Positions 18,826-27,034 of a stretch of DNA of 64,000 bases are shown piece by piece. Origin of the DNA: Saprospiraceae bacterium. Its GTDB lineage: Bacteria; Bacteroidota; Bacteroidia; Chitinophagales; Saprospiraceae. The notes under the pieces are model-generated. The model worked only from the letters and a program-made list of their open reading frames with translations. It was not told the DNA's origin and did not search any database. The first letter of the stretch is position 1, and each line of letters starts with the position of its first letter. Location of the stretch: positions 248,001 through 312,000 of the forward strand of contig JADJVN010000001.1 of assembly GCA_016710585.1 (NCBI GenBank), given 5' to 3'. Both the position numbers and the translations under genes were made by a program.

Positions 18826-20664
18826 ATGTGTGGAATAATAGCTTATATCGGTTCCAAGCCTGCTTATCCTATCATCATTGAAGGACTGCGTAGATTGGAG
18901 TATAGAGGGTACGATAGTGCTGGGATAGCGCTATTGGATGATTCAATCAAGGTTTATAAGAAAAAAGGTAAGGTCCAAGAATTGGCTGACTTTACTTCTG
19001 CTATAGACCAGAGTCCAACCATTGGTATGGGACATACTCGATGGGCAACCCATGGTAAACCAGATGATATCAATGCCCATCCACATTATTCTGGCAATGG
19101 CAATCTTGCACTGATTCATAATGGGATCATAGAGAATTATTCCAGCTTAAAAGAAGCTTTAAAAAAACTAGGACATGTATTCATAAGTGAAACAGACACA
19201 GAAGTGTTGGTTCATCTGATCGAAGAGATGCAAAAAAGAGAAGACCTCTCATTAGAATCTGCAGTGCGCAAGGCTTTGCGCAAGGTAGTAGGCGCTTATG
19301 CTATCGTCGTCATGGATAAGAATGATCCTAACAAAATAGTCGGAGCCAGAAAATCAAGTCCACTCGTCATTGGCGTAGGTGAAGATGAATATTTCATCGC
19401 TTCTGATGCCTCTCCTATCATCCAATATACCAATAAAGTTATTTATCTAAATGATGAAGAAATAGCCATCATCAATAGAAAAAATGGATTAGAGGTCACC
19501 ACCTTCCACAATGAAATTCAAGAGCCCATCATTCACGAAGTGGATATGGATATTGAACAGATAGAAAAAAATGGATTCGAGCACTTTATGCTCAAAGAAA
19601 TATTCCAACAGCCAGAAACGATTGCTGACTGTATGAGGGGACGACTCAATGCCATTGAAGGCTGGGTCAAACTCGGAGGCATGCAGGAATACATTAATCG
19701 TATTGCCAATGCAAAACGCATCATCATAGCTGCCTGTGGTACGAGCTGGCATTCTGCATTAATTGGTGAATATTTGATCGAAGAATTGGCGAGAATTCCA
19801 GTCGAAGTAGAATATGCTTCAGAGTTTCGCTATCGAAATCCTATCTTGGATTCTCACGACGTCGTCATCGTTATATCACAATCTGGAGAGACTGCAGATA
19901 CTCTTGCTGCTGCTGAATTAGCTAAGTCTAGTGGTGCATTGGTTTATGGAATCGTCAACGTAGTCGGTTCATCCATCGCGAGACTGACACATGCAGGATC
20001 TTATATCCATTGCGGTCCTGAGATCGGCGTGGCATCGACCAAAGCTTTTACCGGACAAGTTACTTTATTGACCTTAATGGCTATTGTATTGGGCGAAAGA
20101 AATGGATCCCTCACTAGTTCTTATTACCATGAACTCATTGCAGAACTTGCAATCATTCCAAATAAAGTAGCTAGAGTATTTGAAGCTAATGAAAAAATAA
20201 AATATCTCGCTTCCGAAATCAAACAAAGACATAATGCACTTTATCTTGGTAGAGGATATAATTTTCCAGTGGCACTAGAAGGTGCTTTGAAACTTAAAGA
20301 AATATCATACATTCATGCAGAAGGATATCCTGCTGCAGAAATGAAACATGGACCCATAGCCTTGATCGATGAGAATATGCCAGTCATCGTAATCGCAACA
20401 AATAAAAGTGCATACGAAAAGATTGCATCAAATATTCAAGAGGTCAAAGCGCGTAAAGGTGTCGTGATAGCTATCATTACACCTGAAGATGAAGACATCA
20501 GAAAAATAGCAGACTATTTTATAGAAATACAATCAACATTAGAACCACTGACACCACTGTTGTCTGTGATCCCATTACAATTACTTTCATACCACATAGC
20601 AGTAAGCAGAGGATGCGATGTGGATCAACCAAGAAATCTCGCAAAATCTGTTACAGTAGAATAA
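18826..20664 (+). CDS. glmS: Glutamine-fructose-6-phosphate aminotransferase (isomerizing)
   Basis: Makes glucosamine-6-phosphate from fructose-6-phosphate and glutamine, the entry step to UDP-GlcNAc for peptidoglycan and surface glycans. 612 residues, a normal length. The start MCGIIAYIGSK places the catalytic Cys at position 2 after Met removal (class II glutaminase, about 1-220; GHTRWATHG is present). Two SIS sugar-isomerase domains follow: AACGTSWHSALIGEY and VISQSGETADTLAA, then EGALKLKEISYIHAEGYPAAEMKHGP and the ending RNLAKSVTVE. It is 6 bases upstream of the DUF4290 gene and close to murA, both envelope-related. Confidence 0.97.
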   Translation: MCGIIAYIGSKPAYPIIIEGLRRLEYRGYDSAGIALLDDSIKVYKKKGKVQELADFTSAIDQSPTIGMGHTRWATHGKPDDINAHPHYSGNGNLALIHNGIIENYSSLKEALKKLGHVFISETDTEVLVHLIEEMQKREDLSLESAVRKALRKVVGAYAIVVMDKNDPNKIVGARKSSPLVIGVGEDEYFIASDASPIIQYTNKVIYLNDEEIAIINRKNGLEVTTFHNEIQEPIIHEVDMDIEQIEKNGFEHFMLKEIFQQPETIADCMRGRLNAIEGWVKLGGMQEYINRIANAKRIIIAACGTSWHSALIGEYLIEELARIPVEVEYASEFRYRNPILDSHDVVIVISQSGETADTLAAAELAKSSGALVYGIVNVVGSSIARLTHAGSYIHCGPEIGVASTKAFTGQVTLLTLMAIVLGERNGSLTSSYYHELIAELAIIPNKVARVFEANEKIKYLASEIKQRHNALYLGRGYNFPVALEGALKLKEISYIHAEGYPAAEMKHGPIALIDENMPVIVIATNKSAYEKIASNIQEVKARKGVVIAIITPEDEDIRKIADYFIEIQSTLEPLTPLLSVIPLQLLSYHIAVSRGCDVDQPRNLAKSVTVE

Positions 20665-20670
20665 AATAAA

Positions 20671-21354
20671 ATGCACAATATACAATTTGAATATAGAAGC
20701 ACAGTAGAAGAATTGATCATGCCAGAATACGGCAGAAATGTTCAAGACTTAGTGAGACATTGCAAGGATATTGAGGATCCAAGATATCGTCAATCGTTTG
20801 CAGAATCTATCGTAGATCTTATGCAAATCATGACACCATACAATAAAAACTTGGATGAACATCGCAAAAAATTATGGCATCATTTTTTTAGAATAGCAAA
20901 ATACGATATCGAAGTCATCCCACCTGCTGGAGTCAACCCAAATAAGGAGGATGATATGCTGAGACCAGCAAAGGTAATTTATCCACCAAATAATGAACGA
21001 TTCAGACACTATGGCAATTATGTGAATTCATTAATCACAAAGGCGCTAGAACTCGATGATGAAGTAAAACAAAAAGAGTTTGCCATGCTCATCGGATCAT
21101 TCATGAAAATGGCTTTCCGCACATGGAACAAAGATCATCATATCACAGATGAGATCGTAAAAAAAGATCTTGCTACAATGTCTAAAGGGAAGTTGATACT
21201 TGATCCTGATGTCGTCTTAGATACACAAAATTCTAATTCTCACAGGACTCAAAAAAGACCACCAATCTTGACAAAAAACAAGAACAATCAAAAGAACAAA
21301 AATAAAAATAGAATGAAAAAATCGAATAGCAGCATGAATCAAAAGCGCTATTGA
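20671..21354 (+). CDS. DUF4290 domain-containing protein
   Basis: A 227-residue cytoplasmic protein of the Bacteroidota family DUF4290, function unknown. The family domain fills about residues 1-165 (MPEYGRNVQDLVRHC, KLWHHFFRIAKYDIEV, PPNNERFRHYGNYVNSLI). The last 40 residues are a lysine- and asparagine-rich basic tail that could bind nucleic acid. The gene begins 6 bases after glmS. In other Bacteroidota, as far as I recall, murA usually follows this gene directly; here murA is 4.2 kb away, separated by an opposite-strand gene block. Confidence 0.88.
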   Translation: MHNIQFEYRSTVEELIMPEYGRNVQDLVRHCKDIEDPRYRQSFAESIVDLMQIMTPYNKNLDEHRKKLWHHFFRIAKYDIEVIPPAGVNPNKEDDMLRPAKVIYPPNNERFRHYGNYVNSLITKALELDDEVKQKEFAMLIGSFMKMAFRTWNKDHHITDEIVKKDLATMSKGKLILDPDVVLDTQNSNSHRTQKRPPILTKNKNNQKNKNKNRMKKSNSSMNQKRY

Positions 21355-21375
21355 TTTTTTTGTGAAATTACTGAA

Positions 21376-22158
21376 TTAATCTTTACCCTTATTTATTCTG
21401 AAATTAAAATTAACAGTGGGCCATACTCTTTTGAATGGACCATTTACTTCTTTATTGAACATAGTGGGATGAATGGCTCCAGCATCCATTCCAAACCATC
21501 CATATCTCATACTCAAACTTGCAGCTGCTAGCAAAAAAGGTAATCTATTTTCTGAGGTCTTCAATTGGTTCAAATAAATTTCATTCTTAAAAAACCAATG
21601 TGGACTCAAATTCAGATCTGAACTAAAGCCTATATAGGGACTATTACAGCGAACAAAATGCCCATCACCATAATCTAATGGTAATCTTTCTTCCCATGCA
21701 GCATTAAGGCCACCGTATGCCCAAAAAAATTGAAGTGTATAGACATGCCAACCCACATTTGTGCTAAATCCAAAATGAGACCTCAATTTGCCTTGCTTTA
21801 TTTTTTTCTCGATACTGTATTCAATTTTTGAAAAAATAGGTCCTGATGTAATATAAAGATAAGGCGTGAAATTAATACTTGCTAAGTGGCTTAAATTTTT
21901 ATAATTCGAAAATTTATAATTGACTTGTATAGGAACAATAAAGTCCTCAACAGGTATAATTATTCCTGTTTGGACATTCAACTTTGAATTGATCCCATAA
22001 GTAAAATGGTATACTGTAAATAAACTCCCCACAGTAAAATCAAGTTCCCTCTTTTTGACATCAAATCCTTTATTCAAAAGAAAACCTTGGATAGGCTGTG
22101 CGAGTATATAATTCGCAAGGACCACATGAAAAATAATAATTTTAAATTTGAGTTTCAT
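21376..22158 (-). CDS. Outer membrane beta-barrel-like protein, array copy 1
   Basis: A 260-residue secreted protein of unknown function, last gene of the array in transcription order. Signal peptide MKLKFKIIIFHVVLANYILA with cleavage before QPIQG. The mature part alternates polar and hydrophobic residues with aromatic girdles (FTVGSLFTVYHFTYGINSK, PSFKIEYS-like strands, PHWFFKNEIYLNQL, SLSMRYGWFGMDAGAIHP), as in small outer membrane barrels, and ends FNFRINKGKD. It has no domain I can name. The start at 22158 is ATG; the codon before it is TTG. This copy has an intact frame. Confidence 0.75.
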   Translation of the reverse strand: MKLKFKIIIFHVVLANYILAQPIQGFLLNKGFDVKKRELDFTVGSLFTVYHFTYGINSKLNVQTGIIIPVEDFIVPIQVNYKFSNYKNLSHLASINFTPYLYITSGPIFSKIEYSIEKKIKQGKLRSHFGFSTNVGWHVYTLQFFWAYGGLNAAWEERLPLDYGDGHFVRCNSPYIGFSSDLNLSPHWFFKNEIYLNQLKTSENRLPFLLAAASLSMRYGWFGMDAGAIHPTMFNKEVNGPFKRVWPTVNFNFRINKGKD

Positions 22159-22201
22159 CAATTGGTTTTATGATTATTTAGTTTATAACATCGTCAAAAT
22201 A

Positions 22202-22982
22202 TTAATCTTTACCCTTATTTATTCTAAAATTAAAGTTTACAGTAGGCCATACTTTTTTGAATGGACCATTGACTGCTTTATTGAACATAATGGGATGAAT
22301 GGCTCCAGCATCCATTCCAAACCATCCGTATCTCATACTCAAACTTGCACAGGCTAGTAAAAACGGTAATCTATTTTCTGAGGTCTTCAATTGATTCAAG
22401 TAAATTTCATTCTTAAAAAACCAATGAGAACCCAAATTCAGATCAGAACTAAAGCCAATATAGGGACTATTACATCGAACGAAATACCCATCACCATAAT
22501 CTAATGTTAATCTTTCTTCCAATTCAGCATCAAGGGCGTATGCCCAAAGAAATTGAAATGTATATACATGCCAACCTCCATATGAGTTAAATCCTAAATG
22601 TGACCTCAATTTGCCATTCTTTATTTTTTTCTCAATGCTGTATTCTATTTTTGAAAATAAAGTTCCCGATGTTAAATAAAGATAAGGTGTTAAATTAATA
22701 CTAGCCAAGTGGCTTAAATTTTTATAATTCGAAAATTTATAATTGACTTGTATGGGGACAGTAAAATCCTCATAAATAAAATTTATTCCTGTTTGGACAT
22801 TCAACTTTGAATTGATGCCATAAGTTAAATGGTACACCATAAATAAACTCCCCACTGTAAAATCAAGCTCCCGCTTCTTAACATCAAATCCTTTATTTAA
22901 TAGAAAACCTTGGATAGGCTGTGCTATTAAAAAATTCGCAAGAACAATATGAAAAAAGAAGAATTTTAAATTTGAGTTTCAT
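22202..22982 (-). CDS. Outer membrane beta-barrel-like protein, array copy 2 (frameshifted)
   Basis: Second paralogue. The frame from residue about 36 (GSLFMVYHLTYGINSK) to the end is intact, but the signal peptide, starting at the ATG at 22982, is in another frame. One extra T in the minus-strand T6 run (22952-22957) accounts for this; removing it gives 259 residues aligned end to end with copy 1. If the shift is real, this copy would not be exported; T6 is also long enough for transcriptional slippage. The middle differs from copy 1 (AYALDAELEERLTLDYGDG), while the final 50 residues are almost identical. Confidence 0.72.
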
Positions 22983-23026
22983 CAAATTGGATTTATGATT
23001 ATTTAGTTTACAACATCTTCAAAATA

Positions 23027-23804
23027 TTAATCTTTCCCTTTATTAATTCTGAAATTAAAATTAACAGTAGGCCATACTTTCTTGAATGGACCATTGGCAG
23101 AGTTATTGAACATGATGGGGTGGATGGCTCCAGCATCCATTCCAAACCATCCATATCTCATGCTCAAACTCGCATTAGTCAATAGAAATCCCAATTTATC
23201 AACTGTTGACTTTAATTGATTCAAGTAAATTTCATTCTTGAAAAACCAGTGTGGGGAACCCAGATTTATATCGGAACTAAAACCAAGATAGGGACTATTA
23301 GCACGAAGTATTCTTCCCTCATATACCCACCCAAGTCGATTAGCCAATTCTGAATCTACAGAAGCGCCAACTAAAAATTGGAATGTAAAAACATGCCAAC
23401 CCCAATTCGTACTATATCCTAAATGAGCTCTATAATTACTATTCCTTACTTTTTTCTCAACACTGTACTCCATTTTTGCAAAAATAATATTCAGAGGTTT
23501 CATATAGTGAAGGAGTAAAATTAATACTAGCCAAATGGCTAAGGTTTTTAAAATTTGAAAAACGATAATTGAACTGAAATGGAAAACTCAAATCACCATT
23601 AAAATACATTCCAGTCTGAAAATTGAGTTTTGAATTTATGCCTAGGGTAAAGTGGTACACCATAAATAAACTCCCCACTGTAAAATCAAGTTCCCTCTTC
23701 TTGACATCAAATCCCTTATTCAAAAGAAAACCTTGGATAGGCTGTGCGATTAAAAAATTCGCAAGAACAATATGAAAAATAAGAATTTTAAATTTGAGTT
23801 TCAT
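23027..23804 (-). CDS. Outer membrane beta-barrel-like protein, array copy 3 (frameshifted)
   Basis: Third and most divergent paralogue. The first 110 residues, from the ATG at 23804 with its signal peptide, are in one frame; the remainder is in another, with the change near 23489-23495 (one extra base between YETS and IIFAKMEYS). Correcting it gives 258 residues. The middle (VGASVDSELANRLGWVYEGR) and LKSTVDKLGF differ clearly from the other copies, but the last 45 residues are again nearly the same. No homopolymer lies at the break, so a genuine mutation is somewhat more credible here than in the other broken genes. Confidence 0.72.
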
Positions 23805-23847
23805 CAATTGGATTTATGATTATTTAGATTATAACATCTTCAAAATA

Positions 23848-24621
23848 TTAATCTTTACCCTTATTTATTCTGAAATTAAAATTAACTGTAGGCCATACTT
23901 TCTTGAATGGACCATTGACAGAGTTATTGAACATAATGGGATGAATGGCTCCAGTATCCATTCCAAACCACCCGTATCTCATACTCAAACTTGCACAGGT
24001 TAGTAAAAATGGTAATCTATTTTGTGAGGTCTTCAATTGGTTCAAATAAATTTCATTCTTAAAAAACCAGTGTGGGCTCAAATTCAGATCCGAACTAAAG
24101 CCTATATAGGGACTATTACAGCGAACAAAATACCCATCACCAAAATCTAATTTTAATCGTTTTTCCAATTCTGCATTAAGATATCCATATATAAATTGAA
24201 ATGCATAAATATGCCAACTCTCATTGGTACTAAATCCTATATGAGATCTCAATATGCCTTGCTTTATTTTTTTCTCGATGCTGTATTCTATTTTTGAAAA
24301 AATAGTTCCCGATTCAAAAAAAATATAAGGTGTGAGATTAATACTTGCCAAATGGCTTAAATTTTTATAATTCGAAAAACGATAGTTGAATTGAATTGGG
24401 ATGCTTATATCTTCACTAAAATATGCACCAGTTTGAAAATTAAGTTTTGAATTGATTCCATAGGTAAAGTGGTACACCATAAATAAACTCCCCACAGTAA
24501 AATCAAGCTCTCGCTTCTTGACATCAAATCCTTTATTTAATAGAAAACCTTGGATAGGCTGTGCGAAAGAAAAATTCGCAATGATCATATGAAAAATTAG
24601 AATGTAAAATTTATTCTTCAT
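23848..24621 (-). CDS. Outer membrane beta-barrel-like protein, array copy 4
   Basis: A 257-residue paralogue with an intact frame and the first of the four to be transcribed. Signal peptide MKNKFYILIFHMIIANFSFA, cleaved before QPIQGFLLNKGF. It carries the family's shared segments (FDVKKRELDFTVGS, NSPYIGFSSDLNLSPHW, SLSMRYGWFGMD). Its ATG overlaps by one base the TGA of the preceding barrel-like gene (24621), which suggests translational coupling and a single operon. The signal sequence differs from copies 1-3, so the others probably arose from each other later. Confidence 0.75.
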   Translation of the reverse strand: MKNKFYILIFHMIIANFSFAQPIQGFLLNKGFDVKKRELDFTVGSLFMVYHFTYGINSKLNFQTGAYFSEDISIPIQFNYRFSNYKNLSHLASINLTPYIFFESGTIFSKIEYSIEKKIKQGILRSHIGFSTNESWHIYAFQFIYGYLNAELEKRLKLDFGDGYFVRCNSPYIGFSSDLNLSPHWFFKNEIYLNQLKTSQNRLPFLLTCASLSMRYGWFGMDTGAIHPIMFNNSVNGPFKKVWPTVNFNFRINKGKD

Positions 24622-25335
24622 CAGTTGATTTTGTATGCAACTCCAAAACGAATGATATTAGAATAACAATCATTTACTCCACCAATATATCCCGACATAA
24701 AATTGGCCAATCCAAGAGAATATCCAGTATAGAACCCAAAATTTTTATAATTCAAAGTGAACTGGACTCTAGGTCTAATATCAAAGTTAATAGTCGATCG
24801 CTCATGCGATATTCTATATACTTCCAAGAAACCACTTGCATAGCCTACATCCTTTGCACTGATCAGGTATCCCATCTCCATCCCTAAGCTGAGATCTGTT
24901 TTCATCTTTGCATTACTTATGCGATATCCTAAGAAAGGAAAGACATTAATACTGTTAAACTTAAATCTTGATTTCCCATGGGTAGCGATACTTCTGTTCA
25001 TGTTTGCTGACGAAAGACTTATCTGTGTAATCCTCACAGAACTCTGCAATTTTTCATATCCTAAGTCTATTCCAAAAAGAAAATTTTTTACTCGTCACTT
25101 TTTTTATCATGACTGATAAACCAATACAAAGATCACGACCAGTGCCATAAGGATTATTTGTATAACCATCCTGTGAAATTTCATTGTAATTAATACTAGA
25201 GGTCGACTCAGCCGACTTACCATAGAAACTAAACAATCCTGAATTCAAAGCAATAATTTTTTCTATTTTCTGTCCATGGCAGAAAGCTACAGCAAAGCAC
25301 ATAATTCCACTTAAAAGAAATTTTACAAAACTCAT
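24621..25335 (-). CDS. Outer membrane beta-barrel-like protein, unrelated leader gene of the array (frameshifted)
   Basis: First gene of the five-gene minus-strand operon. From the ATG at 25335 a signal peptide is visible (MSFVKFLLSGIMCFAVAFCHGQ). The frame breaks at the A5 run 25074-25078 (T5 on the minus strand); dropping one base joins KKFSF to GIDLGYEKLQSSVRI and gives 237 residues. The mature sequence has strand-like repeats ending FGVAYKIN, typical of small outer membrane barrels. It does not share the array paralogues' motifs. Function unknown. A promoter element lies at 25384-25391. Confidence 0.68.
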
Positions 25336-25383
25336 ATCTGTGTTTTTACAAAAAAATTTAATAAGACAACTCACATTCTTTTC

Positions 25384-25391
25384 CAAAATTA
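25384..25391 (-). promoter_or_regulatory. Predicted -7 promoter element of the outer-membrane gene block
   Basis: Minus strand reads TAATTTTG, 48 bases upstream of the ATG at 25335. It could drive all five minus-strand genes down to 21376. Confidence 0.45.
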
Positions 25392-25520
25392 AAATTAATT
25401 TCCTCATTTCCCCTATTATTTTTCTAAAAAGAAATAAAACAAACAAAACCCACTTATCTTCTCCATTATAATTTATTAAAAAAATAAATAATTCATATTA
25501 AATATTTTAATAATATATCA

Positions 25521-25528
25521 TATCTTTG
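25521..25528 (+). promoter_or_regulatory. Predicted -7 promoter element for murA
   Basis: Reads TATCTTTG, matching TAnnTTTG, 24 bases upstream of the murA ATG at 25553. It overlaps the alternative upstream in-frame start at 25526 and so supports 25553. Confidence 0.65.
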
Positions 25529-25552
25529 TTGCTTATTTTTCAACTCCAAATC

Positions 25553-26866
25553 ATGAATCAGAAAGATACATTTGAAGTTATTGGTGCAAGAAAACTCAAA
25601 GGCACACTAGAGCCTCAAGGTGCAAAGAATGAAGCTTTGCAGATCTTATGTGCTACCCTACTCACTAAAGAAGTCGTCAGGATTGACAATTTGCCAGATA
25701 TATTGGACATCCAACATTTAATTGAACTCATTCAAGGGCTAGGCGTAAAGGTAACCAGACATGATGCTCATAGTTATAGCTTTGAGGCTGCAGATGTAGA
25801 TTTGGATTATTTTGGGACAGAAGCATTCCAAAAGAATGCGCGAAAGATCCGTGGTTCTGTCATGCTATTAGCACCGCTCATCGCAAGATATAAAAGAGCT
25901 GTCCTCCCAAAACCAGGAGGAGACAAGATAGGTAGAAGAAGACTGGATACTCACTTTTTGGGATTGCAAAAATTGGGAGCCGAATTCAATTTTGACGAAC
26001 AAAATAGTCAATACAATATTTCAGCAGAAAATCTTAAGGGAAATTATATCCTCATGGATGAAATCTCTGTCACTGGTACAGCCAATGTCTTGATGGCAGC
26101 TGTCCTAGCAAAAGGAGAAACCACCATTTACAATGCTGCATGTGAGCCATATATCCAACAGCTCTGCAAAATGCTCATCAGAATGGGTGCAAAAATAAAA
26201 GGCGTGAGTAGCAATTTGCTTCAAATAGAAGGCGTAGAGTCTCTCAAAGGTACGACACACAGATTATTGCCAGACATGATAGAGATAGGCAGTTTCATCA
26301 GTCTTGCTGCCATGACCAAATCTGATATTGTCATCAAAAATGCTGGAGTAGAGCATCTAGGCATTATTCCATTTGTATTTGAAAGAATGGGTGTCGAGAT
26401 GAATATATCCAATGATGACATCCATATCCCTGTACAAGAAGAGTATGAAATAAAAAGTTTTATAGATGGATCGATTATGAATATTTATGATGCTCCGTGG
26501 CCAGGCTTCTCACCTGACCTAATGAGTGCATTATTAGTCATGGCGATTCAAGCAAAAGGATCTGTACTCATCCATCAAAAAATGTTTGAATCAAGACTTT
26601 TCTTTGTTGACAAATTGATTGATATGGGTGCTCAGATAATTCTGTGTGATCCTCATCGTGCGACAGTCATAGGTTTGAATAGAAAATTCAATCTTCGAGG
26701 AATAGAGATGACATCGCCAGATATAAGGGCTGGAGTCGCCTTACTCATCGCTGCACTCTCCGCAACAGGTACTAGTAAAATTCACTCTATACATCAAATA
26801 GATCGAGGATACGAACGCATTGATGAAAGATTAAATGCTATAGGTGCGGAGATAAAAAGAGTGTAG
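25553..26866 (+). CDS. murA: UDP-N-acetylglucosamine 1-carboxyvinyltransferase
   Basis: Transfers enolpyruvate from PEP to UDP-GlcNAc, the first committed step of peptidoglycan synthesis. 437 residues, normal length, EPSP-synthase fold. Visible signatures: GAKNEALQILCATLL near the start (catalytic Lys in GAKN), PGGDKIGRRRLDTHF in the active-site loop, LPDMIEIGSFI, and TSPDIRAGVALLIAAL with the catalytic Asp region. The loop residue that is Cys115 in E. coli is Asp here (Asp124); the same change makes other MurA enzymes insensitive to fosfomycin. The ATG at 25553 is supported by the promoter at 25521-25528. murA has its own promoter and is separated from DUF4290 by the barrel-gene block. Confidence 0.96.
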   Translation: MNQKDTFEVIGARKLKGTLEPQGAKNEALQILCATLLTKEVVRIDNLPDILDIQHLIELIQGLGVKVTRHDAHSYSFEAADVDLDYFGTEAFQKNARKIRGSVMLLAPLIARYKRAVLPKPGGDKIGRRRLDTHFLGLQKLGAEFNFDEQNSQYNISAENLKGNYILMDEISVTGTANVLMAAVLAKGETTIYNAACEPYIQQLCKMLIRMGAKIKGVSSNLLQIEGVESLKGTTHRLLPDMIEIGSFISLAAMTKSDIVIKNAGVEHLGIIPFVFERMGVEMNISNDDIHIPVQEEYEIKSFIDGSIMNIYDAPWPGFSPDLMSALLVMAIQAKGSVLIHQKMFESRLFFVDKLIDMGAQIILCDPHRATVIGLNRKFNLRGIEMTSPDIRAGVALLIAALSATGTSKIHSIHQIDRGYERIDERLNAIGAEIKRV

Positions 26867-27034
26867 TAATAACTCAGTTTTACATTATTTTAAAATTATC
26901 TGCATTATGAAGCCATATCAGTCCTATAAAAGCAAATAAAAAAATAGAGAAACTCCAAAATATATTGAGTGAATTTCTGAAGAATTGAAACAAAATCTAT
27001 GCAGTCTCAAACATAACATGAATTCTGATAAACA

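Larger units (their letters stand above)
21376..24621 (-). repeat. Tandem array of four paralogous outer-membrane-protein genes
   Basis: Four head-to-tail copies with a period of about 821-826 bases, including nearly identical 43-44-base spacers at 22159-22201, 22983-23026 and 23805-23847. The spacer and the 5' and 3' ends of the genes are most conserved; the middle is variable. The array lies between DUF4290 and murA on the strand opposite to them. Confidence 0.9.

Noticed and set aside
21376..24621. Regular repeats that might suggest a CRISPR array
   Set aside because: The repeat period is more than 800 bases and consists of whole protein-coding genes with short spacers; no short repeat-spacer pattern or cas gene exists.
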